The position numbers and the translations under genes were made by a program. Below are positions 17,699 through 26,056 of a DNA stretch of 64,000 nt, piece by piece; position 1 is the first letter of the stretch, and every line of letters begins with the position of its first letter. The notes beneath the pieces are model-generated. The model ran no database searches. It saw only the letters and a program-made list of their open reading frames with translations, and had not been told where the DNA came from. The stretch is from Paenibacillus sp. ACRRY (GTDB lineage Bacteria > Bacillota > Bacilli > Paenibacillales > Paenibacillaceae): the NCBI RefSeq assembly GCF_022346995.1, contig NZ_JAKRNM010000005.1:248001-312000 (forward strand), written 5' to 3'.

Positions 17699-18944
17699 CG
17701 GACTTGTCTTTTTACTCTGTGTCCCTCGTAGTGGAAGCTCACTATCCACCGTCATGCTGCAGAACCACAGCCGCATATTTGCAACACAGGAAATGTGGTT
17801 TCTGATGAATCTGGTGGATCTGTCGAAAGCAGATGCTCGTCCTTACGGAGGAAGCCCCATTGTTCGTCAGTTTTATAGTTCCATGGTCTCAGATGATGTA
17901 TATGAAAAGGCATGCAGGAGCTTTGCCCTTGAAATATATAACGGATTTCTGCAGGGGAATGCAGCAGATTTCGTTGTCGATAAATCTCCACGTTATTACT
18001 ATATGCTCGAATGGCTGGACCGACTTTTTCCAGAGTCCAAGCGTATCCACCTTCAGCGTAATCCACTCTCCATCGCAGCTTCCTATAAGAAAGTTAATCG
18101 TAACCAAGGAGAAGGGTTTGATCTGGTCAGCAGTCTGAAAAGCCCACATTTGAATATGAAAGCCGTCGATCTAACGCTCGGCTTGCTTCGCCTAAATGAT
18201 TATTTCGCAGTAAAGAATGCCAATGCACATGAGCTTCGTTATGAACAGCTAGTCTCCAAGCCAAAAGAAGAAGTTGAAAAGTTATGTGCGTTTCTCGGCG
18301 TTGGATATGAAGAGGGCATGGAGCAATATGGCCTTCATATGGATAGTTCGAAATCCAACATGTTCTACAGTATGGGGGTCGGGGACCCGTTCTTGTCTAC
18401 ACATCAAGAAGCACACAAAAATTCTGTTAACAACTGGAAAAGTATACTGGATACAGCTGAAGTCGAAACATATTGCCGTGTTTTGGGGGCAGACGTGTTC
18501 CATCGTATGGGTTATTCTGAACAGCTGCATGAGGCGGAACAATGGACAGGAGTCCGTTATGAAGCAGCGCCGGATCAGGAAGTCATTGAACGACTTGGCC
18601 AGCAGTTTACGGAAGCATCGGGGTGCAGATGGAAACCACATTACGGCATACAGGGGGCCCCATCCATAACTAAGGCGAGAGATGAGATGCACGGAGCAGC
18701 CCACACTTCGGAGTCCAATACAGATCCCACCTTAGCTGCGCTTGCCACAATCAGACAATTGGAAGCAGCACTTCGTGCAGCAGACAACCGCTTGGAGCGA
18801 GGATACAGTGAGCAGGAACGATTGAAGAAGCAGCTGGCTTCTGCTCATAGCAAGCTTCAGCGAATTAAATCCTGGATTCCATTTGGTAACCAAATCAGTG
18901 CGTGGGCATCCCAGCGCAAGATACTTCGGGGAGGAAAGTCATGA
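17673..18944 (+). CDS. sulfotransferase family protein of the lasso peptide cluster
   Basis: The 423-residue protein has the 5'-phosphosulfate-binding loop near its N-terminus (VFLLCVPRSGSSLSTVML, about residues 12-29). It also has a 3'-phosphate-type motif (RIHLQRNPLSIAASYKK, about 125-141), so it probably binds PAPS and transfers sulfate. Residues 350-423 form a Leu/Arg/Glu-rich coiled coil (RQLEAALRAADNRLERGYSE), unusual for a sulfotransferase and possibly a docking arm. GGAGG lies only 2 nt from ATG 17673 but 8 nt from an in-frame GTG at 17679, so the true start may be the latter. It is first in the operon and overlaps the cyclase start by ATGA. The acceptor, peptide or otherwise, is unknown. 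Confidence 0.82.
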   Translation: MPVVDVQGNGLVFLLCVPRSGSSLSTVMLQNHSRIFATQEMWFLMNLVDLSKADARPYGGSPIVRQFYSSMVSDDVYEKACRSFALEIYNGFLQGNAADFVVDKSPRYYYMLEWLDRLFPESKRIHLQRNPLSIAASYKKVNRNQGEGFDLVSSLKSPHLNMKAVDLTLGLLRLNDYFAVKNANAHELRYEQLVSKPKEEVEKLCAFLGVGYEEGMEQYGLHMDSSKSNMFYSMGVGDPFLSTHQEAHKNSVNNWKSILDTAEVETYCRVLGADVFHRMGYSEQLHEAEQWTGVRYEAAPDQEVIERLGQQFTEASGCRWKPHYGIQGAPSITKARDEMHGAAHTSESNTDPTLAALATIRQLEAALRAADNRLERGYSEQERLKKQLASAHSKLQRIKSWIPFGNQISAWASQRKILRGGKS

Positions 18945-20878
18945 GTGCCATAGCGGGAATTGTTCATACCGATGGTCAGGAAGCGTTTTGGGAAGATAGC
19001 TGGCGCCTGTACGCAAGCTTGGGACATATTCCGGCGGATACAACCGGGGTTTGGAAAGGAAACCAGGCATTCCTGAGTTGTCATGCCCAGTGGATTACAC
19101 CTGAATCAGTCAACGAGAAGCTGCCTCTGGTTGATGAGGTCAGTGGTCTTACGATAACCGCGGATGCTATTTTGGATAACCGGGAGCAGCTCGCTGATCA
19201 GTTATTCATCTCCAGAAGCCAGTTGTCCGTCCTCTCGGACAGTGAACTGATCTTGAGAGCCTATCAGCAATGGGGTGAACAGGTAGCCAGCAAGCTGATT
19301 GGGGACTTTGCTTTTGCAATCTGGGACGACCGCAAACGGACATTGTTTGCAGCAAGGGATATTACCGGCATGAGAACGTTCTATTATCGGCATGACGGCA
19401 AACGTTTCTCATTTTGCACACTCATTGGCCCTTTGCTTGATCTCGAAGGGGTAACCAAGGATCTGAATGAGACCTGGTTATCCGAATTTCTCGCCATCCC
19501 GGAAATGCATGGCTCGGCAGATATTCACATGACGGCATATCGTGGAGTGAACCAATTACCTCCTGCTCATACTCTAGTCTTCCGAGCGGCCACTTTCAAA
19601 GTGGAACTGAAGCAGTATCATCGCTGGGACGAAGTAGAGCCGCTGCTTCTCAAATCGGACGGGGAATACGTTGAAGCATTTCGTGATGTATTTACTCAGG
19701 CCGTCAGTGCCCGCTTACGAACCCATCGGCAGGTGGCAGCTGCATTAAGCGGTGGACTGGATTCTGGTGCTGTTGCCGGCTTTGCTTCGGGGTCTCTGCG
19801 CAGTCAGGGGAAGAGGCTGAATGCGTACAGTTACGTGCCTGTGTCTGATTTTACGGATTATACCTCCAAAACGCTGCTAGCTGATGAACGACCTTTCATT
19901 CGCTCCACAGTGGATCACATCGGAAATATATCGGAGAACTATCTTGATTTCGAGGGCAGGAGTCCTTTTAGTGAGATAGATACCTGGCTGGACATGATGG
20001 AAATGCCTTATAAGTATTTCGAAAATTCGTTCTGGATCCGAGGCTTTTACGAAAAGGCAAGTCAGCAGGATGCAGGTGTTCTCCTTACAGGAGCCAGGGG
20101 GAATTTCACCATTTCCTGGGGGCCTGCACTGGACTATTACGCCAGTCTGATGAAACGTGGCCGCTGGATCCGCATGCTGCAGGAGATGAGGCAATATTCC
20201 CAGCGAACGGGTATGAAGTTTTCCAGAATTGCTCGTATTACTGCACAAAAAGCCTACCCGGAACGTTTCCACAATGCCTCCAAAGGGGCTGCAAATGTCG
20301 CGACCAACCAACTTATCCATCCGGAATTTGCGAGCAGAACAGGGGTGCTGGAGCGACTCGGATCACTGGTTATGCTTCAGGGAGGAGCTAGGGCAGATGC
20401 ACTGAAAGTAAGAGCCGAGAAATTCAACAATCTGGCCATAGCAAACAAGAATGGAGCAGTAGCTACCAAATGTTCCTTGCGTTACCGGGCATGGGAGCGT
20501 GACCCTACCAGTGATGCCCGCGTTATTCAATTTTGCCTGTCGGTGCCTATCGAACAGTATGTCAGCAAGGGAACAGATCGCTCCCTAATCCGGCGTGCAA
20601 CTTCACCTGAATTGCCTGATAAGGTAAGACTCAATCAACGTGTTCGCGGCATACAGCCCGCGGATTGGCTGCACCGGATGATCCCTGATTGGGGCGCTTT
20701 TACCGCAGAGGTGCAGACGCTTTGTTCTGATAGTCGTGTAGCCGGCATATTAAACACCGAGCGAATACAATTGGCGCTAAAAAACATACCGGATCCACGG
20801 CCAGAACTTGCCTCTCACCCGGATATGCGTTTGATGATGCACAGCCTGATCGTCTACCGCTTCATCCGCAAATTTTGA
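18941..20878 (+). CDS. lasso peptide isopeptide bond-forming cyclase (asparagine synthase-like, C protein)
   Basis: The 645-residue protein is an asparagine synthetase B homologue. The N-terminal part resembles the glutaminase domain but begins Met-Ser-Ala-Ile-Ala-Gly, lacking the catalytic Cys2, as in lasso cyclases. The synthetase domain carries the PP-loop SGGLDSG at about residue 270. Family knowledge: lasso C proteins adenylate the side chain of Asp or Glu in the core and close the macrolactam with the new N-terminus. Start ATG 18941 is preceded by GGGAGGAAAGTC and overlaps the sulfotransferase stop. It lies 55 nt ahead of the precursor gene. Confidence 0.92.
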   Translation: MSAIAGIVHTDGQEAFWEDSWRLYASLGHIPADTTGVWKGNQAFLSCHAQWITPESVNEKLPLVDEVSGLTITADAILDNREQLADQLFISRSQLSVLSDSELILRAYQQWGEQVASKLIGDFAFAIWDDRKRTLFAARDITGMRTFYYRHDGKRFSFCTLIGPLLDLEGVTKDLNETWLSEFLAIPEMHGSADIHMTAYRGVNQLPPAHTLVFRAATFKVELKQYHRWDEVEPLLLKSDGEYVEAFRDVFTQAVSARLRTHRQVAAALSGGLDSGAVAGFASGSLRSQGKRLNAYSYVPVSDFTDYTSKTLLADERPFIRSTVDHIGNISENYLDFEGRSPFSEIDTWLDMMEMPYKYFENSFWIRGFYEKASQQDAGVLLTGARGNFTISWGPALDYYASLMKRGRWIRMLQEMRQYSQRTGMKFSRIARITAQKAYPERFHNASKGAANVATNQLIHPEFASRTGVLERLGSLVMLQGGARADALKVRAEKFNNLAIANKNGAVATKCSLRYRAWERDPTSDARVIQFCLSVPIEQYVSKGTDRSLIRRATSPELPDKVRLNQRVRGIQPADWLHRMIPDWGAFTAEVQTLCSDSRVAGILNTERIQLALKNIPDPRPELASHPDMRLMMHSLIVYRFIRKF

Positions 20879-20933
20879 ACGCTAGATTTACATACTAGGC
20901 AGCATTGTAAACTCTTGAAAGGAGGTGACAACA

Positions 20934-21065
20934 ATGGAAAAGAAAGAATGGCAAGCACCTGCACTGGAAGTGTTGGAAGTAAACCAAACTATGGCTGGAA
21001 CTGGATTCAGACAAATCGACTGGATCTCCGATCACGATGCTGATCTCTACGATCCAACTTCCTAA
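20934..21065 (+). CDS. lasso peptide precursor, paeninodin-like (A)
   Basis: This 43-codon gene has an almost ideal ribosome site (AAAGGAGGTGA, 6 nt before ATG). The leader (residues 1-20) holds the RRE-recognition pattern W6-x-x-P9-x-L11 and Thr19 as the penultimate leader residue, which lasso B and C proteins need. Cleavage after Met20 gives a 23-residue core. Ala1 would join the side chain of Asp9 (ring AGTGFRQID). The acidic tail ends LYDPTS, so residue 23 is a free C-terminal Ser, the residue phosphorylated in paeninodin. Core length, ring size, Asp9 and terminal Ser all agree with paeninodin as I recall it, but most other core positions differ, with bulky Phe5, Trp10 and Tyr19 that could lock the threaded tail. 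Confidence 0.9.
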   Translation: MEKKEWQAPALEVLEVNQTMAGTGFRQIDWISDHDADLYDPTS

Positions 21066-21098
21066 GTTATTAAGTTTTACGAAGAGCTATCATACTTA

Positions 21099-21171
21099 AA
21101 GGGCGGAAAGACAAGATTATCTTTTCGCCTCCGCCCTTATATTTGATTCCTATGAATATAAGGGCTTTTTT
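21099..21171 (+). terminator. attenuator between precursor and kinase: two mutually exclusive hairpins
   Basis: The downstream hairpin is a classical terminator: GCCCTTATATT (21133-21143) pairs perfectly with AATATAAGGGC (21155-21165), followed by TTTTTT. An upstream hairpin, AAGGGCGGA (21099-21107) with TCCGCCCTT (21130-21138), uses the same GCCCTT bases, so only one can form at a time. The first may act as an antiterminator, or simply protect the precursor mRNA. The effect would be high precursor yield with limited read-through into K-B1-B2-N-D. Confidence 0.75.
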
Positions 21172-21202
21172 ACATTCAGCATTGCTAAGGAGGAGTCATT
21201 CA

Positions 21203-22147
21203 TTGTTGCCTGTGCAGTATGAAGCATATGGATTGCGTTGGCTAAGCCAATTTCAAATGCCAGAACTCCAGATCGTGCAGAACAGTAGTCAGGATGCTGG
21301 TGATATTGACGTACATATCCAGTCTGCCGATTTAACCACGCTGTGGGAAGCGTGGAATGTGGGGAATGAAAATTTCGTATCTCGTGACGGCAGTCTTTTT
21401 TTTCGAATTGAAGATACAGGCATCTTTCTGATTGAACAAGGACGCAGAATTATCGTTAACCCTAAGCAGAACGCTGATGAAAAAAAAGTTCGCTTGTTTA
21501 TTCTTGGTACTTGCATGGCTGTCATCATGATGCAGCGGGGTATCCTTCCACTACACGGAAGTGCTGTGGTTATTGATGGCTGGGCTTATGCATTTGTGGG
21601 GCATTCAGGTGCGGGGAAATCCACTTTATCAGCGGCTCTGGCTTCACGTGGGTATCCGCTTCTGACCGATGATGTCGTTGCACTAACATGGGATGCCGGA
21701 GGAAGAGCTATTGTATCTCCAGGGTATCCACAGCAGAAGCTGTGGCAGCCCAGCCTGGATGGGTTTGGCATGAAAGAGGAGAATTATGCCACCGTGCATG
21801 CCGAGATAACGAAGTATGCCATACCGGTTCAGCATTATTTTCATGAGAGAGCTGTCCCGCTTGCCGGCATTTTTGAGCTGAATCCCAAACCGGATGACGT
21901 AAAGAAGCCGATTCAATTGACGCAGGTTCACGGATTGGAAAGACTTCACCTGCTGTGTACACATACCTTCCGAAGTACTCTTGTCGCAAGACAAGGCCTT
22001 GCACAGTGGCTGTTCGAGACCGTTTCGAGATTATCAGCGAGCATAGAAATTAATAGATTGACGAGGTCAGGTTCTGAATTTACTGCATTTGAGATGGTTG
22101 AACGGATCACAGATCATGTACGCAAAGGAGTGCACACCGAACAATGA
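21203..22147 (+). CDS. HPr kinase-like lasso peptide kinase (K)
   Basis: The product has 314 residues from TTG 21203 (MLPVQYEAYGLRW), which has AAGGAGGAG 7 nt upstream. The in-frame ATG at 21152 lies in the loop of the terminator hairpin and has no ribosome site, so I reject it. The domain matches the C-terminal catalytic part of HPr kinase: LPLHGSAVVIDG, the P-loop VGHSGAGKSTL (about residues 132-142) and LLTDDVVAL with the catalytic acidic pair. Family knowledge: the paeninodin kinase homologue phosphorylates the C-terminal Ser of the precursor. Here the precursor also ends in Ser, so the same reaction is expected. The stop overlaps the B1 start (ATGA). Confidence 0.88.
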   Translation: MLPVQYEAYGLRWLSQFQMPELQIVQNSSQDAGDIDVHIQSADLTTLWEAWNVGNENFVSRDGSLFFRIEDTGIFLIEQGRRIIVNPKQNADEKKVRLFILGTCMAVIMMQRGILPLHGSAVVIDGWAYAFVGHSGAGKSTLSAALASRGYPLLTDDVVALTWDAGGRAIVSPGYPQQKLWQPSLDGFGMKEENYATVHAEITKYAIPVQHYFHERAVPLAGIFELNPKPDDVKKPIQLTQVHGLERLHLLCTHTFRSTLVARQGLAQWLFETVSRLSASIEINRLTRSGSEFTAFEMVERITDHVRKGVHTEQ

Positions 22148-22443
22148 AAAGTACAAAACAATTTGATTGGAAAGATCGTGTGAAGCAGAAGGAAGGTAAT
22201 CTTGTCAGTGATATGGGCGGAGAAAAGGTCATGATGAGTATCCAAAGTGGAAAATACTACAATCTGGGCAGTACCGGCGGGCGCATCTGGGAACTCCTGT
22301 CTCAGGAACGGACAATCGCCGACTTGGTTGATGTTCTGGCTTCCGAGTACGAGATTGATGCGGATACGTGTCACGAACAAGTTATCCCGTTTCTTGAGCA
22401 TATGTCCCGTGAGGGATTAATCGACGTTGTTCACGAGGATTAA
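22144..22443 (+). CDS. PqqD-like RiPP recognition element protein (lasso B1)
   Basis: The 99-residue protein has the PqqD fold pattern: a three-strand wing (NLVSDMGGEKVMMSIQSGKYYNLGSTG, adjoining motifs at about 19-45) and three helices (GRIWELLSQERTIADLVDVL; DTCHEQVIPFLEHMSREGLI). Family knowledge: B1 binds the WxxPxL segment of the leader and delivers it to the B2 protease. It overlaps the kinase by 4 nt, and B2 begins 4 nt after its stop, so it lies in a tightly coupled run. Confidence 0.9.
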   Translation: MKSTKQFDWKDRVKQKEGNLVSDMGGEKVMMSIQSGKYYNLGSTGGRIWELLSQERTIADLVDVLASEYEIDADTCHEQVIPFLEHMSREGLIDVVHED

Positions 22444-22447
22444 GACG

Positions 22448-22930
22448 ATGTTACGCAAAATCAAAGCTTATCGTTCATTGCCACGTGAAGTCAGGCTTAT
22501 GGTATGGGAGGCTTACATTCATTTGGGGTGGGCACGAATCCTCAAAGCGAGACCTTTTGCCAAAATCGCCCCTGGGCTCGGCACAGCACAATATGAAACC
22601 TCGATGAACGGAATGAATCGAAATCAGATTATAGCGACTAGACATGTTTCCAAAGCCATTTTGCTGGCGAGCAGGTACACATTATGGGAAAGCCGCTGTC
22701 TAGTCATGGCGATCGCTGCAATGAAGATGCTGGAACGCCGCAAAATAGAGAGTACGCTGTATATGGGAACTGCGCGCAATAAGCAAGGACAAATGATGGC
22801 TCATGCCTGGCTGCGAAGTGGGAAGATTATCGTAACCGGAGCAGATACTATGGACCAATATACGGTTGTCGGCGTGTTTGGCAAGCGTTGTCCGGAGAAG
22901 GGAACTGGAGAAATTGTCTATGAATCTTGA
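22448..22930 (+). CDS. lasso peptide leader peptidase, transglutaminase-like (B2)
   Basis: The 160-residue protein has the Transglut_core3 catalytic set: Cys84 (ESRCLVMAIAAMKML), His119 (MMAHAWLRSG) and Asp133 (IVTGADTMDQ). It cleaves the precursor after the leader, using B1 for recognition. ATG 22448 lies 9 nt from GAGG inside the end of B1; an in-frame TTG at 22427 is less likely. The gene ends 11 nt inside the next one. Confidence 0.9.
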   Translation: MLRKIKAYRSLPREVRLMVWEAYIHLGWARILKARPFAKIAPGLGTAQYETSMNGMNRNQIIATRHVSKAILLASRYTLWESRCLVMAIAAMKMLERRKIESTLYMGTARNKQGQMMAHAWLRSGKIIVTGADTMDQYTVVGVFGKRCPEKGTGEIVYES

Positions 22931-24110
22931 ATTTGATGATTACACAAAAGGGTTTCCACAGGAGCTCAAACTGATTTTGACGATCATGAAAGATGAGCTG
23001 CACGGACTTGCTCCAGAAGCAGTCAAAGCTATAACTGAAAGAATAGACTGGAAGCTCTTTTTACGACTTGTCTATCATCACAGACTGTACTCGGTCCTAT
23101 ATATGAAACTCAAAACATTAGAATCTCCCTTCATTCCTTCGTCTGTTGTGGAGAGTTTAAGGCAGGAATATACCGCGAATACGTTTCGCATGCTGCATCT
23201 GACCGCGGAGATGGAACAGGTCTGCGGAGCTTTCAACGATCAGGGAATTCGGAGTATTACGTTAAAAGGACCGGCACTCGCCCACGACCTTTACGGAGAT
23301 GTATCCTTAAGAACATCCAAGGATTTGGACATTCTCATTCCTTTTGATGATGTGGAGTCTGCGGAACAGATTTTGGAAACGCTCGGTTATGTATCCAAGG
23401 AAGGCAAGCGGCGCCCAACCGTGCAGAGCTGGAAGTGGCGGGAGCATCATATCTGTTATAAGCATCCTCGCAAGAAAACTCAAGTGGAAATCCACTGGCG
23501 GCTTAATCCGGATTCCGGCAAAGAAACGGATTTTGAGTTGCTTTGGCAGCGCAGTCGGTTCAGTACGTACACGCAAACCCCGATCCGCATGCTGGAAAGA
23601 GAAGACTTATGGGCATATCTGGTGACTCACGGCGCCCGTCATGGATGGTTCAGACTACGCTGGCTCATGGACATCGATCAGATGATTCGCAGCATGCCTT
23701 TGGATGTGAACCTGTTAACCAGACGCCTGAAAGCCGAAGGGCGGCTCGTTATTGGTGCCCAAGCGCTCCGCCTTGTATCCGTGCTGATGAACACCCCACT
23801 GGATGCCGATTATCGCGGATTATTATCCTCTCAAGAACGTGCAGGAGAACGCCTGGCTAAACATGGTGTGTTATTTATGAACGATATGCTGGACACGCCA
23901 GCGAATTTACGTAGTTACCGCTCCTATTTGTTTGCACTGAGAAGTACCAGACAGAAGATGTTTTTCTTCATTGAACGATTATATCCAAGTACCTGGGATG
24001 TGGAACAAATGCCGCTTCCGCGCTCTTTGCACTTTCTGTATTTTCCGTTACGTCCTTTCCTCTGGTTCTGGCGGCGAATGAAAAGGAACGCGATGACGGA
24101 AAGGGGTTAA
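22920..24110 (+). CDS. nucleotidyltransferase family protein (NTP_transf_5-like) of the lasso cluster
   Basis: The 396-residue protein begins at ATG 22920, with GGAG about 9 nt upstream, overlapping B2 by 11 nt. The active-site region reads ITLKGPALAHDLYGD then SLRTSKDLDILIP, with the paired Asp residues of the NTase fold (about residues 118-142), followed by a conserved His/Trp-rich stretch (VEIHWRLNP). Family knowledge: such genes accompany kinase-containing lasso clusters, and in pseudomycoidin, as I recall, the homologue adds hexoses to the phosphopeptide. Here it is likely a further tailoring enzyme acting after the kinase; donor and acceptor are unknown. Confidence 0.8.
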   Translation: MNLEFDDYTKGFPQELKLILTIMKDELHGLAPEAVKAITERIDWKLFLRLVYHHRLYSVLYMKLKTLESPFIPSSVVESLRQEYTANTFRMLHLTAEMEQVCGAFNDQGIRSITLKGPALAHDLYGDVSLRTSKDLDILIPFDDVESAEQILETLGYVSKEGKRRPTVQSWKWREHHICYKHPRKKTQVEIHWRLNPDSGKETDFELLWQRSRFSTYTQTPIRMLEREDLWAYLVTHGARHGWFRLRWLMDIDQMIRSMPLDVNLLTRRLKAEGRLVIGAQALRLVSVLMNTPLDADYRGLLSSQERAGERLAKHGVLFMNDMLDTPANLRSYRSYLFALRSTRQKMFFFIERLYPSTWDVEQMPLPRSLHFLYFPLRPFLWFWRRMKRNAMTERG

Positions 24111-24113
24111 CCA

Positions 24114-25952
24114 ATGATTTCAGAACTTCGATTTTATATGCGCAAGCTTCGTGATGTAACAGGACCCGTTCTCTATTGGAACTTACTTGGCATGATCTGC
24201 ATTAGTTTGATGGAGGGAATTGGAATTTATATGCTAGTCCCCATGTTAAGTTTGATTGGGATATTTGAGATGGGCTCGTCCGGTTTACAGTTATCCTGGC
24301 TCTCCGAATGGTTAGGTCGGTTCTCCGACAACAGTCAATTAGTATTGATATTGAGCGTTTTCGTCGTTATCCTCTCCGGACAGGCTTGGCTCCAACGTCT
24401 GCAGACGATTCGAAATACCCGAATTCAACAGCAGTTTATAAGAACTCTGCGACAGGAAACGTACCGGGCCATCATTATGGCCAAATGGTCTTTTTTTCTC
24501 CAAAAACGAAAATCCGATTTTAACCATATATTAACGACAGAACTTGCCCGAGTCAGTCAAGGCACGAATCTGATCCTGCAAATGGCGGCGTCCTTGATTT
24601 TTACAGCGATTCAGATTGGGCTCGCTTTTTGGTTATCCGCGAAGTTAACTGCGATTGTCCTCGTCTTTGGACTTCTGTTGTTTTTCGTTCTCAAGAAGTT
24701 CGTGCAGCGGGCCAAGCAGATCGGTGATCAGACATCCGAACTATCCCAACACTATTATAATGGTATTACAGAGCATTTTAACGGTATCAAGGATATCAAG
24801 AGCAACATGCTTGAGGAGTCGCATATCGGATGGTTTGAAAAAATATGCAAGCGTATCGAGCGTAATGTCATTCAATTCAGCCAGTTGAACAGTGGAACAC
24901 AACTCATTCACCGCATATCCTCCGCTGTTATTATTGCCGCCTTCATTTACCTGTCACTGCGTGTTCTTGCTGTACCCCCGGCGAGTTTACTGCTGATCAT
25001 TCTCATTTTCTCCCGGCTATGGCCCAGGTTCACATCCATTCAGTCCAATCTCGAGTATATTAGCTCGATGCTGCCCGCATTTCAGCTGGTCAGAAAGCTG
25101 CAGGCTGAAACTGATTTGAGTCGTGAAATTAGCAGATCTATCACAGATACAAGAGCTTCGAACCGGAATGCCGAAAAAGACATTCATCCGATTCAGCCGC
25201 TTGAATTGATGCGATCCATTGAATGTATAAATGTCAATTTCCGCTACGATGGCAGTTCGTCTTATTCACTCGATAACGTTAGTGTATCCATTCCTGCAAA
25301 AGGAATGACAGCCATTGTGGGCAAATCGGGTGCAGGAAAGAGTACCTTAATTGATCTTATTATGGGTCTGGTCCGTCCAGAGAGTGGGCGAATTATCATC
25401 GATGGTGTCCCACTTTCTGAGGAGCGATTACTGGCGTGGAGAAGTTCTATCGGATATGTATCTCAGGATCCATTTCTGTTCCATACAAGCATTCGTGAGA
25501 ACTTGCGATTGGTTGACCCTAATGCGAGTGAAGAACAGATGTGGCAAGCCTTACAGTTTTCCTCCTCTGCAGCGTTTGTCCGCAAACTTCCTCACGGATT
25601 GGATACGATGATTGGAGATCGTGGGATTCGTCTATCTGGAGGGGAACGTCAGCGTCTTGTTCTGGCAAGGGCGATGCTGCGTAATCCGTCTGTACTCATT
25701 TTGGATGAAGCAACAAGTGCACTAGATAGCGAGAACGAGCAGCATATTCATGAGGCACTTGAACGACTTAAAGGACATGTTACCATTATCGTAATTGCCC
25801 ATCGTTTGTCCACGATTCGTACAGCGGACCGGGTGATTGTACTGGAGGAAGGCCGAGTAATCCAGCAAGGAGGCTACCAACAATTATCCACTGACCCTGT
25901 GGGAACCTTCAGCAAATTGTTGAATATGCAGGCCGGTGTTGTAGGGCAGTAA
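24114..25952 (+). CDS. ABC transporter, fused permease-ATPase (lasso exporter D)
   Basis: The 612-residue protein has an ABC exporter membrane domain (about 1-330, six membrane segments) and an ATPase domain with Walker A (VGKSGAGKST, about residue 400), signature (LSGGERQR, about 507), Walker B (VLILDEATSALDS, about 525) and the H-loop (IAHRLS). It begins 3 nt after the NTase gene. Family knowledge: D proteins export the mature lasso peptide and often give self-immunity. No separate isopeptidase gene is present. A terminator at 25986-26015 closes the operon. Confidence 0.92.
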   Translation: MISELRFYMRKLRDVTGPVLYWNLLGMICISLMEGIGIYMLVPMLSLIGIFEMGSSGLQLSWLSEWLGRFSDNSQLVLILSVFVVILSGQAWLQRLQTIRNTRIQQQFIRTLRQETYRAIIMAKWSFFLQKRKSDFNHILTTELARVSQGTNLILQMAASLIFTAIQIGLAFWLSAKLTAIVLVFGLLLFFVLKKFVQRAKQIGDQTSELSQHYYNGITEHFNGIKDIKSNMLEESHIGWFEKICKRIERNVIQFSQLNSGTQLIHRISSAVIIAAFIYLSLRVLAVPPASLLLIILIFSRLWPRFTSIQSNLEYISSMLPAFQLVRKLQAETDLSREISRSITDTRASNRNAEKDIHPIQPLELMRSIECINVNFRYDGSSSYSLDNVSVSIPAKGMTAIVGKSGAGKSTLIDLIMGLVRPESGRIIIDGVPLSEERLLAWRSSIGYVSQDPFLFHTSIRENLRLVDPNASEEQMWQALQFSSSAAFVRKLPHGLDTMIGDRGIRLSGGERQRLVLARAMLRNPSVLILDEATSALDSENEQHIHEALERLKGHVTIIVIAHRLSTIRTADRVIVLEEGRVIQQGGYQQLSTDPVGTFSKLLNMQAGVVGQ

Positions 25953-25985
25953 CAGGTGGAACAAATCATACTGACGTACATTTCA

Positions 25986-26015
25986 AAAAGGCACAGGATC
26001 GTCACTGTGCCTTTT
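25986..26015 (+). terminator. terminator closing the lasso operon
   Basis: AAAAGGCACAG (25986-25996) pairs with CTGTGCCTTTT (26005-26015) around an 8-nt loop. The flanking A and T runs make it effective on both strands, so it may also serve the convergent cysC. Confidence 0.85.
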
Positions 26016-26056
26016 GTCTGCAATGGATCCATAACCTGAATCCATACGTATATGGA

